NCBI GenBank assembly: GCA_945870115.1
Contig: CAMBRH010000034.1
Location: forward strand, 1 to 16,872
Direction: 5' to 3'
Length of the DNA stretch: 16,872 bases
Source: Chitinophaga pinensis
Lineage (GTDB): Bacteria > Bacteroidota > Bacteroidia > Flavobacteriales_D > Crocinitomicaceae
A program made the translations under genes and the position numbers. Under the pieces are notes generated by a model. That model had not been told where the DNA came from, searched no databases, and saw nothing but the letters and a program-made list of their open reading frames with translations. Shown here one piece after another: positions 1-7,622 of the stretch. Position 1 is the stretch's first letter. Every line of letters starts with the position of its first letter.

Positions 1-57
1 CGACATTACAACTTTATTTTTGGCGATTTAACGGGGTAAAATAACACTTTTAATAGA

Positions 58-91
58 AACAGAAAGGGGATTTTTAATTCCCTTCTGTTTT
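58..91 (+). terminator. Probable terminator of a gene lying left of the window
   Basis: An inverted repeat, AACAGAA(A)GGGGA ... TTCCCTTCTGTT, forms a stem of about 12 pairs with one bulged A and a short AT loop, followed by four T on the plus strand. The T-run is on the plus side only, so it would end a plus-strand transcript entering from the left. The 57 bases before it contain stops in all three forward frames (for example TAA at 37-39 and 42-44), so they could hold only the last few codons of such a gene, which cannot be identified. Confidence 0.5.
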
Positions 92-190
92 GAATGTTAA
101 TTTAACGCACTAAATCTAAAAGTTGCATTTATTACTTGAATTTAAGTTACAATTATATCTTTTTTTTTACCATTATCAACTTCATGTGAA

Positions 191-532
191 TTGGTTTCTG
201 GACCTGAAGAAGCTATTTCAACATCTCAATATGGTTATAATAAAGTTACCTACTATATAGGGCTACTTTTTATTGCATTAATTATTGCTTCAAGCAATGC
301 TGGAAAAGGATCACTCATATTATCTATAGGTTTCACAATAATAGGTGGTGGTATAATTGTGTTTTTTCATTGGGTAGGTCAGGCTGGTTGGGGAAAACCT
401 TGTGGTCATTATCCTACTCAATTTCAAAATTTACTTTACGTAGGGCATTTGCTAATAATATTTGCTTGTTATATAAATATTTTTCAAAATAGACGAAACA
501 ACAAAAAATTAAATGTTTTAGATGATTTTTAA
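191..532 (+). CDS. Small membrane protein, unknown; start codon uncertain
   Basis: I do not recognise this protein. The reading frame encodes about 113 residues with three hydrophobic stretches (roughly residues 20-36, 42-60 and 80-98) and a basic tail (QNRRNNKK), so it is probably an inner-membrane protein with its C-terminus in the cytoplasm. There is no ATG anywhere in the frame; the only conventional candidate is TTG at 191. The frame stays open upstream to a TAA at 143-145, and those upstream codons read FFLPLSTSCE, which resembles the end of a lipoprotein signal peptide with its lipobox cysteine. A run of nine T at 160-168 lies inside that extension. The gene may therefore start upstream through a rare codon, be frameshifted at the T-run, or be a remnant. 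The VWA gene follows about 70 bases downstream on the same strand. Confidence 0.45.
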   Translation: MVSGPEEAISTSQYGYNKVTYYIGLLFIALIIASSNAGKGSLILSIGFTIIGGGIIVFFHWVGQAGWGKPCGHYPTQFQNLLYVGHLLIIFACYINIFQNRRNNKKLNVLDDF

Positions 533-540
533 ATCATTAG

Positions 541-564
541 AAAATTCATTCCTGAACGAATTTT
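541..564. other. AT-rich hairpin between the small membrane gene and the VWA gene
   Basis: AAAATTC ... GAATTTT form an inverted repeat, with inner TT/AA pairs around CCTG and one A/C mismatch. No T-run follows on either strand, so it is not a convincing intrinsic terminator. It may simply reflect base composition. Confidence 0.25.
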
Positions 565-602
565 AAACATAGATGTACAAACTAAAAATTAAAATTTGCG
601 TC

Positions 603-1304
603 ATGAAAAAATTTGCTCAAAGAATCTTTCAGGGAATCATCGTTTTTGGATTAAGTTTTACTGCTTTTTCACAAAATCAGAATGGAAATATCCAAATTGC
701 CATTTTATTCGACACTTCAAATAGTATGGATGGTTTGCTTGAACAAGCAAAATCTCGTATTTGGACAATCGTAAACACGATGTCAACTTTAAGGTACAAT
801 GGTCAAATTCCAAAAATTGAAATTGCTTTATACGATTATGGCAATGACAACATTACTGCAAACAAAGATTTTGTACGTCAGATTCTACCTTTGACAGGAG
901 ATTTGGATTTGATTTCTCAAAAATTATTCGGTCTTACAACACGTGGTGGAAGTGAATTTTGTGGAGCAGTAATTTCTTATTCTCTAAAAGAATTAGAATG
1001 GAGTTCAAATCCAAACAGCATGAAAATGATTTACATTGCAGGAAATGAACCTTTTAATCAAGGAACATTAAACTATAAAGAAGTGATGAAAACTGCTGTT
1101 AAACAAAACATTCAAGTAAACACAATTTATTGCGGAGATTACCAACAAGGAATCACTGAATTTTGGTACGACGGTTCCCAACTTGGAAAAGGAGAATATT
1201 CAAACATCAATTCTAATTTAGTCGTAAAACATTATGATACGCCTTACGACCAACAAATCAGATCTTACAATGATTCACTTAACAGAACATATTATGGTTT
1301 CTGA
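603..1304 (+). CDS. VWA-domain secreted protein, N-terminal part, ended by an in-frame TGA
   Basis: This is a von Willebrand factor type A domain protein. ATG at 603 is preferred to an ATG at 573 because it opens directly onto a signal peptide (MKKFAQRIFQ..., cleaved near FSQ at residue 24). The MIDAS metal site is seen as DTSNS at residues 37-41, with TT at 112-113 as the probable second motif. VWA domains bind a divalent metal and usually mediate protein interactions; the partner here is unknown. The frame stops at TGA (1302-1304) after YYGF, but the same frame continues immediately (SEGKMKKESQDF...) for another 140 codons. I recall related Bacteroidota proteins continuing past this point with a Lys/Glu-rich tail. 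The gene is therefore probably one 374-codon frame broken by a point mutation (GGA glycine to TGA) or by a sequence error. Confidence 0.75.
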   Translation: MKKFAQRIFQGIIVFGLSFTAFSQNQNGNIQIAILFDTSNSMDGLLEQAKSRIWTIVNTMSTLRYNGQIPKIEIALYDYGNDNITANKDFVRQILPLTGDLDLISQKLFGLTTRGGSEFCGAVISYSLKELEWSSNPNSMKMIYIAGNEPFNQGTLNYKEVMKTAVKQNIQVNTIYCGDYQQGITEFWYDGSQLGKGEYSNINSNLVVKHYDTPYDQQIRSYNDSLNRTYYGF

Positions 1305-1316
1305 TCTGAAGGAAAA

Positions 1317-1727
1317 ATGAAAAAAGAATCGCAAGATTTTGAAGATCAAAATGCTGTAAAACAATCAGCATCAGCAATTACAGAAAGAGCAGTTGTGAAA
1401 TCCAAAAAAGTGTACAACAACTCAAAATGGGACATTGTTGACGCAAGTATTGAAGATTCAACGCGAATTTTAAAATTGAAAGACGAAGAATTACCAACTG
1501 AATTAAAAGGTAAAACTGAGGAAGAAAAAATGAAATTTATTGAATCTAAAAAAGTAGAAAGAGAAAAATATCAAAAAATTATTCAAGAATTATCTGTCAA
1601 AAGAGATGAAAACATCAAAGAGCAAAAAACGAATGATGTAAATCCTGAAGCTGATTTCGGTGAAGAAATCAAAAAAAATGTGTTAAAAAATGCCGAAGTA
1701 AAAGGATTTAAAGTCGAGTTAAAATAA
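1317..1727 (+). CDS. C-terminal part of the interrupted VWA gene, highly charged
   Basis: This 136-codon frame is in exactly the same phase as the upstream VWA frame, separated only by TGA plus four sense codons. The product is rich in Lys and Glu, has no membrane segment or signal peptide, and contains a probable helical or coiled-coil region (about residues 55-105, ELPTELKGKTEEEKMKF onward). It resembles the tail expected on this kind of VWA protein. The ATG at 1317 is preceded by AAGGA (1310-1314), a Shine-Dalgarno-like sequence, so separate translation by reinitiation is possible. More likely it is the downstream half of one gene. Its intact frame implies that the break is recent, suppressed, or an error. 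It overlaps the convergent aroK by 9 bases. Confidence 0.55.
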   Translation: MKKESQDFEDQNAVKQSASAITERAVVKSKKVYNNSKWDIVDASIEDSTRILKLKDEELPTELKGKTEEEKMKFIESKKVEREKYQKIIQELSVKRDENIKEQKTNDVNPEADFGEEIKKNVLKNAEVKGFKVELK

Positions 1728-2219
1728 AATCGATTCAATAAATTTTACATTTTGTTCCTTACCAGATAAGGTAAATTTTGATTTGGAATAAAATTCCTCT
1801 CGTTTTGAGAGCAATTCTTTAACAAAAGTATAAAGCTCATCTTGCGTTTTATCTTTTGCTAAAGGTCTAATTGTTTTTGCATTCAAAATTCTTTTTGTCA
1901 ATTCAATTGGATTTAATTTGATGTAAAAAGTGGTGCCAATTTGATTTAATAAAGTCATGTTTTCATTAAAACAAGGCAATCCTCCGCCAGTTGAAATGAT
2001 GCAGTTTTGTTTATCTTGCAAAGAAACGAGTAATTTTTTTTCTAACTCGCGAAAATGATTTTCACCAAATTTTTCAAAAATTTCGGTAACAGAACAATTT
2101 TCATTTTTTTCAATTTCTTTGTCGGTATCTATAAACTCAAAATTCAATTTATTGGCCAATTTTTTACCTAGTGTGGATTTACCACATGCCATGAAACCAA
2201 TAAGAATGACATTTTGCAT
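1719..2219 (-). CDS. aroK: Shikimate kinase
   Basis: Shikimate kinase phosphorylates shikimate to shikimate 3-phosphate with ATP, the fifth step of the chorismate pathway to aromatic amino acids; it acts in the cytoplasm. The 166-residue length is normal for the family. Visible motifs are the P-loop GFMACGKST near residues 8-16, the DTD motif (FIDTD, about 30-34) that contacts shikimate and Mg2+, FRELE (about 57-61, the shikimate-binding arginine), the GGG motif in ISTGGGLPCF (about 75-84), and the lid arginine in RPLA (about 118-121). The gene seems monocistronic: its 3' end overlaps the end of the VWA gene on the other strand by 9 bases, and a terminator of the upstream minus-strand gene lies just before its start. 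A near-match to the -7 promoter motif (TAATTTTA) lies a few bases before the ATG, so a very short leader is possible. Confidence 0.95.
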   Translation of the reverse strand: MQNVILIGFMACGKSTLGKKLANKLNFEFIDTDKEIEKNENCSVTEIFEKFGENHFRELEKKLLVSLQDKQNCIISTGGGLPCFNENMTLLNQIGTTFYIKLNPIELTKRILNAKTIRPLAKDKTQDELYTFVKELLSKREEFYSKSKFTLSGKEQNVKFIESILF

Positions 2220-2245
2220 AGTGTAAAATTAGAAATAATTAAGAC

Positions 2246-2283
2246 AAAAAAAAATCGCCTCAAAAATGAATTTGAGACGATTT
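2246..2283 (-). terminator. Rho-independent terminator of the T9SS-secreted protein gene
   Basis: Read on the minus strand, AAATCGTCTCAAA, a 6-base loop and TTTGAGGCGATTT give a 13-pair stem. Its only non-Watson-Crick pair is U-G in the minus-strand RNA, whereas the plus-strand RNA would have a C-A mismatch. A run of nine T follows on the minus strand. Strand assignment is therefore clear: it ends the transcript from the gene at 2317-4992, just before aroK. Confidence 0.85.
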
Positions 2284-2316
2284 AATAAAACCAACTTAAT
2301 AAATTATCTAAAAAAT

Positions 2317-4992
2317 TTATTCAACAATTAATTTACTTGTTGAAAAACCATTTTTATTATTTAATTGAAAAAAGTAAACACCTGAAGTTAAAGTAGAAAC
2401 ATTAAAAGTTTCATTTTCACCTAAGGTAACAATTCTTGATTCAATTATTTTTCCATCTGTAGAGATTAATGTAACTTGACCTTCTGTTAAGTTTGAAAGT
2501 GTAACGATATCTGATGAAGGATTTGGGAAAATTGTAAACTCATTAGCACTTACTTCTTCTAAAGCTGAACAATCATTTACAACAACAGTTACATCTAAAG
2601 AAGTTGAAGAACAAGAAGCAACAGAATTTTCAACAAAGTAAACACCAGATGATGTTACGGTAATTGAATTTGAGCTTTCTCCATTTGACCACATGTTATT
2701 TCCAATTGCAGAAGAAGTTAACGTAACAGAGTTTCCATTACAAAAAGTTAATGGTCCAGCTGCAGTAATTGTTGGAACTGCAGGGATTGGATTTTCAGTT
2801 ACATTTACTGGAGTAGAAGGCAATGAAGTACATCCATTTGAAGTAAAAGTAGTCGTAATATTATTCAAAGTTGAACTTACAGTAATTGATTGAGTTGTTT
2901 CTCCAGTTGACCAAAGGTTTCCTGTTGCAGAAGTTGAAGATAAAACAACAGATCCTCCTTCACAAAAAGTAGTTGAACCAGTTATTGTAATAATTGGTGC
3001 ATTTGGACTTGGAGTAAATGTTACAGTAATTGGAGTTGAAGTTGCAGAACATTGACCTACAGAAAAAGTTACTGTATAAACACCAGCTGCTGTAACAGTG
3101 ATTGAATTTGTACTTTCACCGTTTGACCAAAGGTTATTGCTTGTTTCAGATGAAGTTAAAACAACAGAACCACCAGAACAAAATCCTAAAGGACCATTTG
3201 CTGAAATAGTTGGAGCAGTTGGATTTGGAGTTTCAACGATATTTAATGTATTTGATGGAGCTGAAACACAGGAATTAGCTGTTACGGTTGCAGTTACAGA
3301 ACTTGTACTGTTAACAGTAATCGTTTGAGTAGTTTCACCAGTTGACCAAAGGTTTCCTGAAGGAATAGTTGAAGTTAAAATAACTGAACCACCTTCACAA
3401 AAAGTTGTTGTCCCATTTGCTGAAATAGAAGGAGCATTTGGAATAGGATTTACAGTTACATTTGTCGCTGCAGAAGTTGCAGAACAACCATTAACTGTTA
3501 CCGTAGTAGTGATATTACTTAAAGAAGCATTCACAGTAATTGATTGAGTGGTTTCTCCTGTTGACCATAGGTTTCCTGATGTTTCAGATGATGTTAAGGT
3601 AACAACATCGCCAGCACAAACTGTCGTTGAACCATTTGTTGAATTTGCTGAAATTGTTGGAGTTGATGGAGCACCTGGATCATTTAATGTTCTTGAAATC
3701 GTATTTGAAACACATCCATTGTCAAAAGTAAAATTATATGCTCCAGCAGTTAAAGTGTTTAATGTTGCTGGTAAAGTTACATTCATACTTCCAGTTGCCG
3801 AACCTGACCAAGATAATGTTCCTGAACCAGACCCAGTAATTACAACGCTACCATCTGCTGCACCGCAAGCACTTGGATTTGTAAAAGTACCTTCAGCAAT
3901 TACAGGTAAAGCATTCACTGTTACTGAAAAAGTTTTCGTGTCTAAAATTAAACTAGTAGCTGTCCAAGGTAACATCATTGCACTTGCGTCAACTGAAAAA
4001 GTTCCAGCAGTTTGATAAACAATTCCACTTTCTTGTAAGTCAGAGTAAACAGAAGCATTGCCATCACCAAAATCAAAATTAGTGTACGCAGCTGGAGAGT
4101 TATTAGCTAATAAATCCCATTCAATATAATTTAAAATTGGATTTTTTGCATGAAATGTATTGGCAGTATTTTGAAAAGAAACAGAATCACCTAAACAAAA
4201 AGATAAATTTGATGCTGAAAAATTTGAATTTAAATTGTATGCAACATTTGGAATAACGAAGAAATCAAAACTTTGTTGAATTAAACCCAAAATATTGTCG
4301 TTGTTTCCAATTGATACTGCAAAAATAGCAGCATCACCAGCAAATGGTAAAGCGGAAGTAAATACATTTGGAGCATTAGTTGTTCCAAAATTATAGTTAT
4401 TCCATTGAGAATGTGATTTTGCAATTTTAAAACTATCCGCAACTGATGCCATTTCAAAACTTACTAACATGGTATCAAAATCCGTAACAGGCGTATCGAA
4501 AGTCACCGTTTTGTAGCCATAAGTATTTGATACAGTCAAGGTTTTTGTTGCTAGAACTGTTGTTAAATCTTTTTTGTAAACTTTTACAGTGACAGAAGAA
4601 CCACCAGTTTTTAAACCTGAACCTACAAAAGTGATGCTGTTTAAAGTTAATGTGTCTTTGGTAGGTATACCTTGTAACATTTTTTGCCAGTAACCTCCGT
4701 TTGCAGCCTTTTCTTTAACAGTATAAGTGTAAAGCCCTAAGGTGTCAAAACCTCCATCTGCTTGTCCAGTAGTTCCCAAAAAAGTATTTAATTCTTTCGT
4801 GAATCTAGAGTTGTTTTCCCAATAGTAGTAAGAATCATCAGAAAGAATGGCAGTACTTTTAACCCTACTTTTTTCTTCTGTTAACCTTTCTGGTTGAGAG
4901 TTTGAAAAATTTTGTTCTTCAAAAAATGTTTGAGCATTTACAGAAATCATAGTTGATAAAGCTGCAAATGATAAGAATAATTTTTTTTTCAT
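2317..4992 (-). CDS. Large secreted protein with PKD-like domain, five Ig-like modules and T9SS sorting domain
   Basis: This 891-residue protein is predicted to be exported through Sec (signal peptide residues 1-20, ending VNA) and then across the outer membrane by the type IX secretion system. Residues about 21-260 are unrecognised. Residues about 262-360 look like a PKD-type beta domain (FCLGDSVSF ... FDFGDG ... YQTAGTFSV). Residues about 364-438 look like a SprB-type repeat (CGAADGSVVITGSGSG ... LTAGAYNFTF). Residues about 441-806 are five tandem Ig-like modules (FCxGGSVxLTS ... LWSxGExTxSITV ... C). Residues about 818-891 form a T9SS type A sorting domain (FTIFPNPSSD ... STLTSGVYFFQL ... 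KLIVE), which is normally cleaved when the protein is anchored to or released from the surface. No catalytic motif was seen, so a structural or adhesive role is likely. It has its own promoter and a strong terminator. Confidence 0.88.
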   Translation of the reverse strand: MKKKLFLSFAALSTMISVNAQTFFEEQNFSNSQPERLTEEKSRVKSTAILSDDSYYYWENNSRFTKELNTFLGTTGQADGGFDTLGLYTYTVKEKAANGGYWQKMLQGIPTKDTLTLNSITFVGSGLKTGGSSVTVKVYKKDLTTVLATKTLTVSNTYGYKTVTFDTPVTDFDTMLVSFEMASVADSFKIAKSHSQWNNYNFGTTNAPNVFTSALPFAGDAAIFAVSIGNNDNILGLIQQSFDFFVIPNVAYNLNSNFSASNLSFCLGDSVSFQNTANTFHAKNPILNYIEWDLLANNSPAAYTNFDFGDGNASVYSDLQESGIVYQTAGTFSVDASAMMLPWTATSLILDTKTFSVTVNALPVIAEGTFTNPSACGAADGSVVITGSGSGTLSWSGSATGSMNVTLPATLNTLTAGAYNFTFDNGCVSNTISRTLNDPGAPSTPTISANSTNGSTTVCAGDVVTLTSSETSGNLWSTGETTQSITVNASLSNITTTVTVNGCSATSAATNVTVNPIPNAPSISANGTTTFCEGGSVILTSTIPSGNLWSTGETTQTITVNSTSSVTATVTANSCVSAPSNTLNIVETPNPTAPTISANGPLGFCSGGSVVLTSSETSNNLWSNGESTNSITVTAAGVYTVTFSVGQCSATSTPITVTFTPSPNAPIITITGSTTFCEGGSVVLSSTSATGNLWSTGETTQSITVSSTLNNITTTFTSNGCTSLPSTPVNVTENPIPAVPTITAAGPLTFCNGNSVTLTSSAIGNNMWSNGESSNSITVTSSGVYFVENSVASCSSTSLDVTVVVNDCSALEEVSANEFTIFPNPSSDIVTLSNLTEGQVTLISTDGKIIESRIVTLGENETFNVSTLTSGVYFFQLNNKNGFSTSKLIVE
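2575..3672 (-). repeat. Five tandem Ig-like coding repeats, about 70-76 codons each
   Basis: Modules lie at residues about 441-516, 517-588, 589-661, 662-736 and 737-806 of the secreted protein. They fall into two subtypes. Modules 1, 2 and 4 carry GNLWSTGETTQ(S/T)ITV. Modules 3 and 5 carry NN(L/M)WSNGES(T/S)NSITVT followed by GVY, and have GPLxFC at the front. The order A-A-B-A-B suggests duplication of an A-B pair. Such repeats are prone to recombination and to assembly collapse. Confidence 0.8.
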
Positions 4993-5024
4993 GAATCTAT
5001 TTTATTAATTTAGAATTGATTCAG

Positions 5025-5051
5025 CAAAATTACAGCTATAAGATCTGTCAA
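5025..5051 (-). promoter_or_regulatory. Promoter of the T9SS-secreted protein gene
   Basis: The minus strand carries TAATTTTG (5025-5032), an exact match to the Bacteroidota -7 consensus TAnnTTTG, and TTG (5049-5051) sixteen bases upstream as the -33 element. The predicted transcription start is near 5018, giving a leader of about 25 bases before the ATG at 4992. Confidence 0.65.
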
Positions 5052-5086
5052 AAAATCACATATCGTAAATGGTTGATTTCATTTGT

Positions 5087-5128
5087 AAAAACACATAATT
5101 TGGGGTAATTGGTTGCAAATAAAATGTG
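5087..5128 (-). terminator. Candidate terminator of the kinase/regulator operon
   Basis: On the minus strand CACAT(TTT)ATTTG pairs with CAAAT(T)ATGTG around a 13-base loop, and five T follow. The stem is interrupted by an asymmetric internal loop, so its strength is uncertain. Its position just after the response-regulator stop and before the next promoter is right for a terminator. Confidence 0.4.
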
Positions 5129-5145
5129 AAGTGTTTCTTGAAAAT

Positions 5146-5922
5146 TCAATTATCCAACATTTTTTTGAATTCTGAAACACGATCTCGACTTACAATGGAA
5201 GATTCTTCGTCTAAAAATAAGGTATGAACTTTTAATCGACTGTTAAAATATGTCGCCATTTTTTCAATCGAATTGATGTTTAAAATTACTTTTCTATTTA
5301 TTCTAAAAAAATCACTTGGATTCAGAATTTCTTCTAATTGGTCCAAATTAAAATCTACTGGAAAACGTTTCCCTTTTGAATTAACCAATAATACCATTCC
5401 GTCTTCAGAAACGAAATGATTGATTTCTGCACTTTGAATTGAATTAATATTTTCACCCAATTTCACCAAAAAGCGAGATTTATAATTTGTTGGGTTACTT
5501 TGATTAATTTGATTTGAAAAACTTTGGTTCAAAAGTGGAAGAATTTTATCGAAATTTTGTTTTATGTTTTCCAAACGGTGAAATTTGTCCAAACTTTTAC
5601 TCAATTCTTCTCTTCCAATTGGTTTTAATAAATAATCAATACTATTTAATTCAAAAGCTTTTATTGCATATTCATTGTATGCTGTTGTGAAAATAATTGG
5701 GATTTCAATTGAAATTTCTTTGAAAATATCGAAACTAATTCCATCAGCCAAATGAATATCCAAGAAAATTAAATCCGCATTTGTACCCTTTTTTAAAACT
5801 TCAATGCTTTTTTTAACAGAATCATATTTTCCAATAATTTCTATTTCAGCATCAATTCTCAACAACAAATTTTCTAAGTGTTCTGCTGATAACTTTTCGT
5901 CTTCTATGATAATTGCTTTCAT
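5146..5922 (-). CDS. LytTR-family response regulator
   Basis: This 258-residue protein has an N-terminal receiver domain (about 1-120) and a C-terminal LytTR DNA-binding domain (about 150-256). Receiver landmarks are the acidic cluster EDE at 7-9, phosphoacceptor D55 (IFLDIHLADG), T79/T80 and the conserved K100 (DYLLKP). The LytTR part shows FLVKLGENINSIQSAEI, the FFRINRKVILNINSI core and a basic end. LytTR regulators bind paired 9-bp direct repeats about 21 bp apart. The gene starts on the base following the kinase stop codon, so the two are co-translated or coupled, and the partner is the adjacent LytS-type kinase. A candidate target site lies at 10107-10136, upstream of the TonB-dependent receptor gene. 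Confidence 0.93.
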   Translation of the reverse strand: MKAIIIEDEKLSAEHLENLLLRIDAEIEIIGKYDSVKKSIEVLKKGTNADLIFLDIHLADGISFDIFKEISIEIPIIFTTAYNEYAIKAFELNSIDYLLKPIGREELSKSLDKFHRLENIKQNFDKILPLLNQSFSNQINQSNPTNYKSRFLVKLGENINSIQSAEINHFVSEDGMVLLVNSKGKRFPVDFNLDQLEEILNPSDFFRINRKVILNINSIEKMATYFNSRLKVHTLFLDEESSIVSRDRVSEFKKMLDN

Positions 5923-6951
5923 TTAATGTACAATTAATAATGGAATTTTCACTTCAAAACTAACATTTGTTTTTGTTATTACTACTTCTTTATCAGAAAA
6001 GTGTGCAATTCGATGAATGATGTTTTTTAAGCCTGTTTTTGAACTTTTTTCAGCAGTAATATCTACAATTCTTTCTTGTAAGTTGTTATGAATAGTAAGA
6101 TAATCTGAAGTGCTCGAAATGAAAATATTCAAATGATTTTCTTCTGAAATTTCATTGTGTTTAATGCAGTTTTCAACTAATAATTGCAAACACATTGGTG
6201 GAATACATTTTGATTTTGATGTTTCATCAATTGAAAATGCTACTTCTAAATTAATATCGAAACGAATTTTTAATAAATAAACATAGGATTCTATGAACGT
6301 TAATTCCTTCTGCAAAGTGACCAATTCATTTTCTTGATTATCCAAAACATAACGGTAAACTTTCGATAATTGATTAATGAAATCTACTGCTTTATCTTGA
6401 TCTTTATAAACCAGTGAAGACAAAACACTCAAATTATTGAACAAAAAATGCGGATTTACTTGATCCTTTAGATTTTGAAATTGCGCTTGAATACTTTCTG
6501 CTTTGTATTTCTCAACTTCAACCAATGATTTTTTCCAACTTTTAAAAAACTGACTTGAAATTTCTATGGTTAAGATGATAAATGAAAATAAAACGCCAAT
6601 TACCAGTGAAATAACAATCAATATATTTTGCTTTTCTGGCGGTAAAAAACAAACAAATTTATTGAAAGTCAGCATTGGGAAATAAATCACAAGCGAACTA
6701 AAAATCAAGGTGATGAAAAATTGAATCGTAATTCTTTTAGCGGTATTTCCTAACCAAGGAATTTTTTTGTTTAACAAATTGTCAATTCTTAAACTTCCTT
6801 CCCAAATGATAAAAGTTATCAAAATGGAAATTATCATATCGTTGATAAAATAATGATTTGGACTATCAAATGGAACCATCGATTTCATAACGAAAGAAAT
6901 TAATATTCCGGTTATGAACATAAAAATAAAGCGTTTTTTAGATTTTCCCAT
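5923..6951 (-). CDS. LytS/YehU-type sensor histidine kinase
   Basis: This is a 342-residue inner-membrane kinase of the His_kinase (PF06580-type) family. Four membrane segments are visible at about 8-24, 37-53, 72-92 and 109-131, with little periplasmic sequence, so it probably senses something within or close to the membrane, or through a partner protein. A short cytoplasmic helix (about 135-160) leads to the phosphorylation site QVNPHFLFNNL with H168. The ATP-binding half shows an N-box (QLLVENCIKHN, N261) and a short G-box (TGLKNI, about 306-311). It phosphorylates the LytTR regulator encoded immediately after it with no intergenic base. An 8-base gap separates it from the quinone-reductase-like gene upstream, so the three genes form one operon. 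The ligand cannot be read from the sequence. Confidence 0.93.
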   Translation of the reverse strand: MGKSKKRFIFMFITGILISFVMKSMVPFDSPNHYFINDMIISILITFIIWEGSLRIDNLLNKKIPWLGNTAKRITIQFFITLIFSSLVIYFPMLTFNKFVCFLPPEKQNILIVISLVIGVLFSFIILTIEISSQFFKSWKKSLVEVEKYKAESIQAQFQNLKDQVNPHFLFNNLSVLSSLVYKDQDKAVDFINQLSKVYRYVLDNQENELVTLQKELTFIESYVYLLKIRFDINLEVAFSIDETSKSKCIPPMCLQLLVENCIKHNEISEENHLNIFISSTSDYLTIHNNLQERIVDITAEKSSKTGLKNIIHRIAHFSDKEVVITKTNVSFEVKIPLLIVH

Positions 6952-6959
6952 TTTTTCAA

Positions 6960-7532
6960 CTATTTTGAGGCCATTTTTTCAATTTTCTTCAGCCAATTTA
7001 CTCTAAATTCTTCAGTAGAATTTCTTATGGGAGCAATTCCTATTACTCTAACTGGCGAAATTCCTGAAAATTGCATGGTTCTTTTCTTTATTTGATTGAC
7101 AGACGGTGCTCTAAAGAAATATTTATAAAGCCAAATTGGTGTATCGCAGGTATAAATTAAATCGCCTGATTTGCCTTTCAATAATTTGTCCCAAAGCGGA
7201 CTATTTTTTCTATACTTGAAAGCAAAACCTGGAGTAAAAACTTTGTCTATAAATCCTTTTAATAAAGCAGGAACAGAGCCCCACCAAACTGGATGAATGA
7301 TAACAATGTGATTTGCCCAAGTTATTTTTTCTTGAGCTAAAATTAAATCAGCTTCTAATTTCACTACAGAAGTATAGCCTAATTCTAAATTAATATCAAA
7401 TTTCAATTCACGAATATTTAATATTTCGACTTCGTTTCCACTTGCAATAGCGCCTTTTTTGTATGCTTCTGCGATTGAATTACAGAAACTATCTTTGTTA
7501 GGATGACCATTTATTATTAATATTTTTTTCAT
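6960..7532 (-). CDS. NAD(P)H:quinone-oxidoreductase-like flavoprotein (flavodoxin_2 fold)
   Basis: This 190-residue cytoplasmic protein belongs to the NQO1/KefF/MdaB family of FMN- or FAD-dependent NAD(P)H oxidoreductases, which pass two electrons to quinones or similar acceptors. The N-terminal strand and phosphate loop read KILIINGHPNKDSF (about 3-16). The family's flavin/dimer motif is HPVWWGSVPALLKGFIDKV at about 80-98, followed by PGFAF (101-105). The length is typical. It is the first gene of the operon with the histidine kinase and LytTR regulator, 8 bases before the kinase. In this setting it could respond to quinone or redox stress, or act on the signal sensed. The substrate is unknown. 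No clear -7 motif was found before it, so transcription may come partly from the receptor gene upstream. Confidence 0.85.
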   Translation of the reverse strand: MKKILIINGHPNKDSFCNSIAEAYKKGAIASGNEVEILNIRELKFDINLELGYTSVVKLEADLILAQEKITWANHIVIIHPVWWGSVPALLKGFIDKVFTPGFAFKYRKNSPLWDKLLKGKSGDLIYTCDTPIWLYKYFFRAPSVNQIKKRTMQFSGISPVRVIGIAPIRNSTEEFRVNWLKKIEKMASK

Positions 7533-7578
7533 CTTTAATTTATATTTTTAGTTTTCATTTAGCTTAAATTCTAATATT

Positions 7579-7608
7579 AAACAGTAATCAAGTGAATACT
7601 GTTTTTTT
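7579..7608 (+). terminator. Perfect 8-bp hairpin with a T-run on the plus strand
   Basis: AAACAGTA (7579-7586), a 10-base loop and TACTGTTT (7597-7604) form a perfect stem followed by four more T. It has the form of a rho-independent terminator reading rightward, although both neighbouring genes read leftward. Leftward, the stem is followed by TAATATTA only, a poor U-tract. It may be a weak bidirectional terminator or attenuator between the receptor gene and the quinone-reductase operon, or a barrier to antisense transcription. Confidence 0.45.
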
Positions 7609-7622
7609 GAATCTAAATCTAT

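Noticed and set aside
573..602. Upstream ATG at 573 as the start of the VWA gene
   Set aside because: It would add ten residues in front of a complete signal peptide starting MKKFAQ at 603.
1302..1304. TGA read as glycine or selenocysteine
   Set aside because: Known UGA-to-glycine codes belong to other phyla, the other genes here are intact without recoding, and no selenocysteine insertion structure is evident after the codon. A mutation or sequence error is simpler.
2693..4015. Three plus-strand open frames (2693-2893, 3098-3328, 3548-4015) opposite the repeat-rich secreted protein gene
   Set aside because: They lie wholly antisense to a well-supported coding region, recur at similar places in each Ig-like module, and have no recognisable domain. 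They are by-products of the repeated codon pattern.
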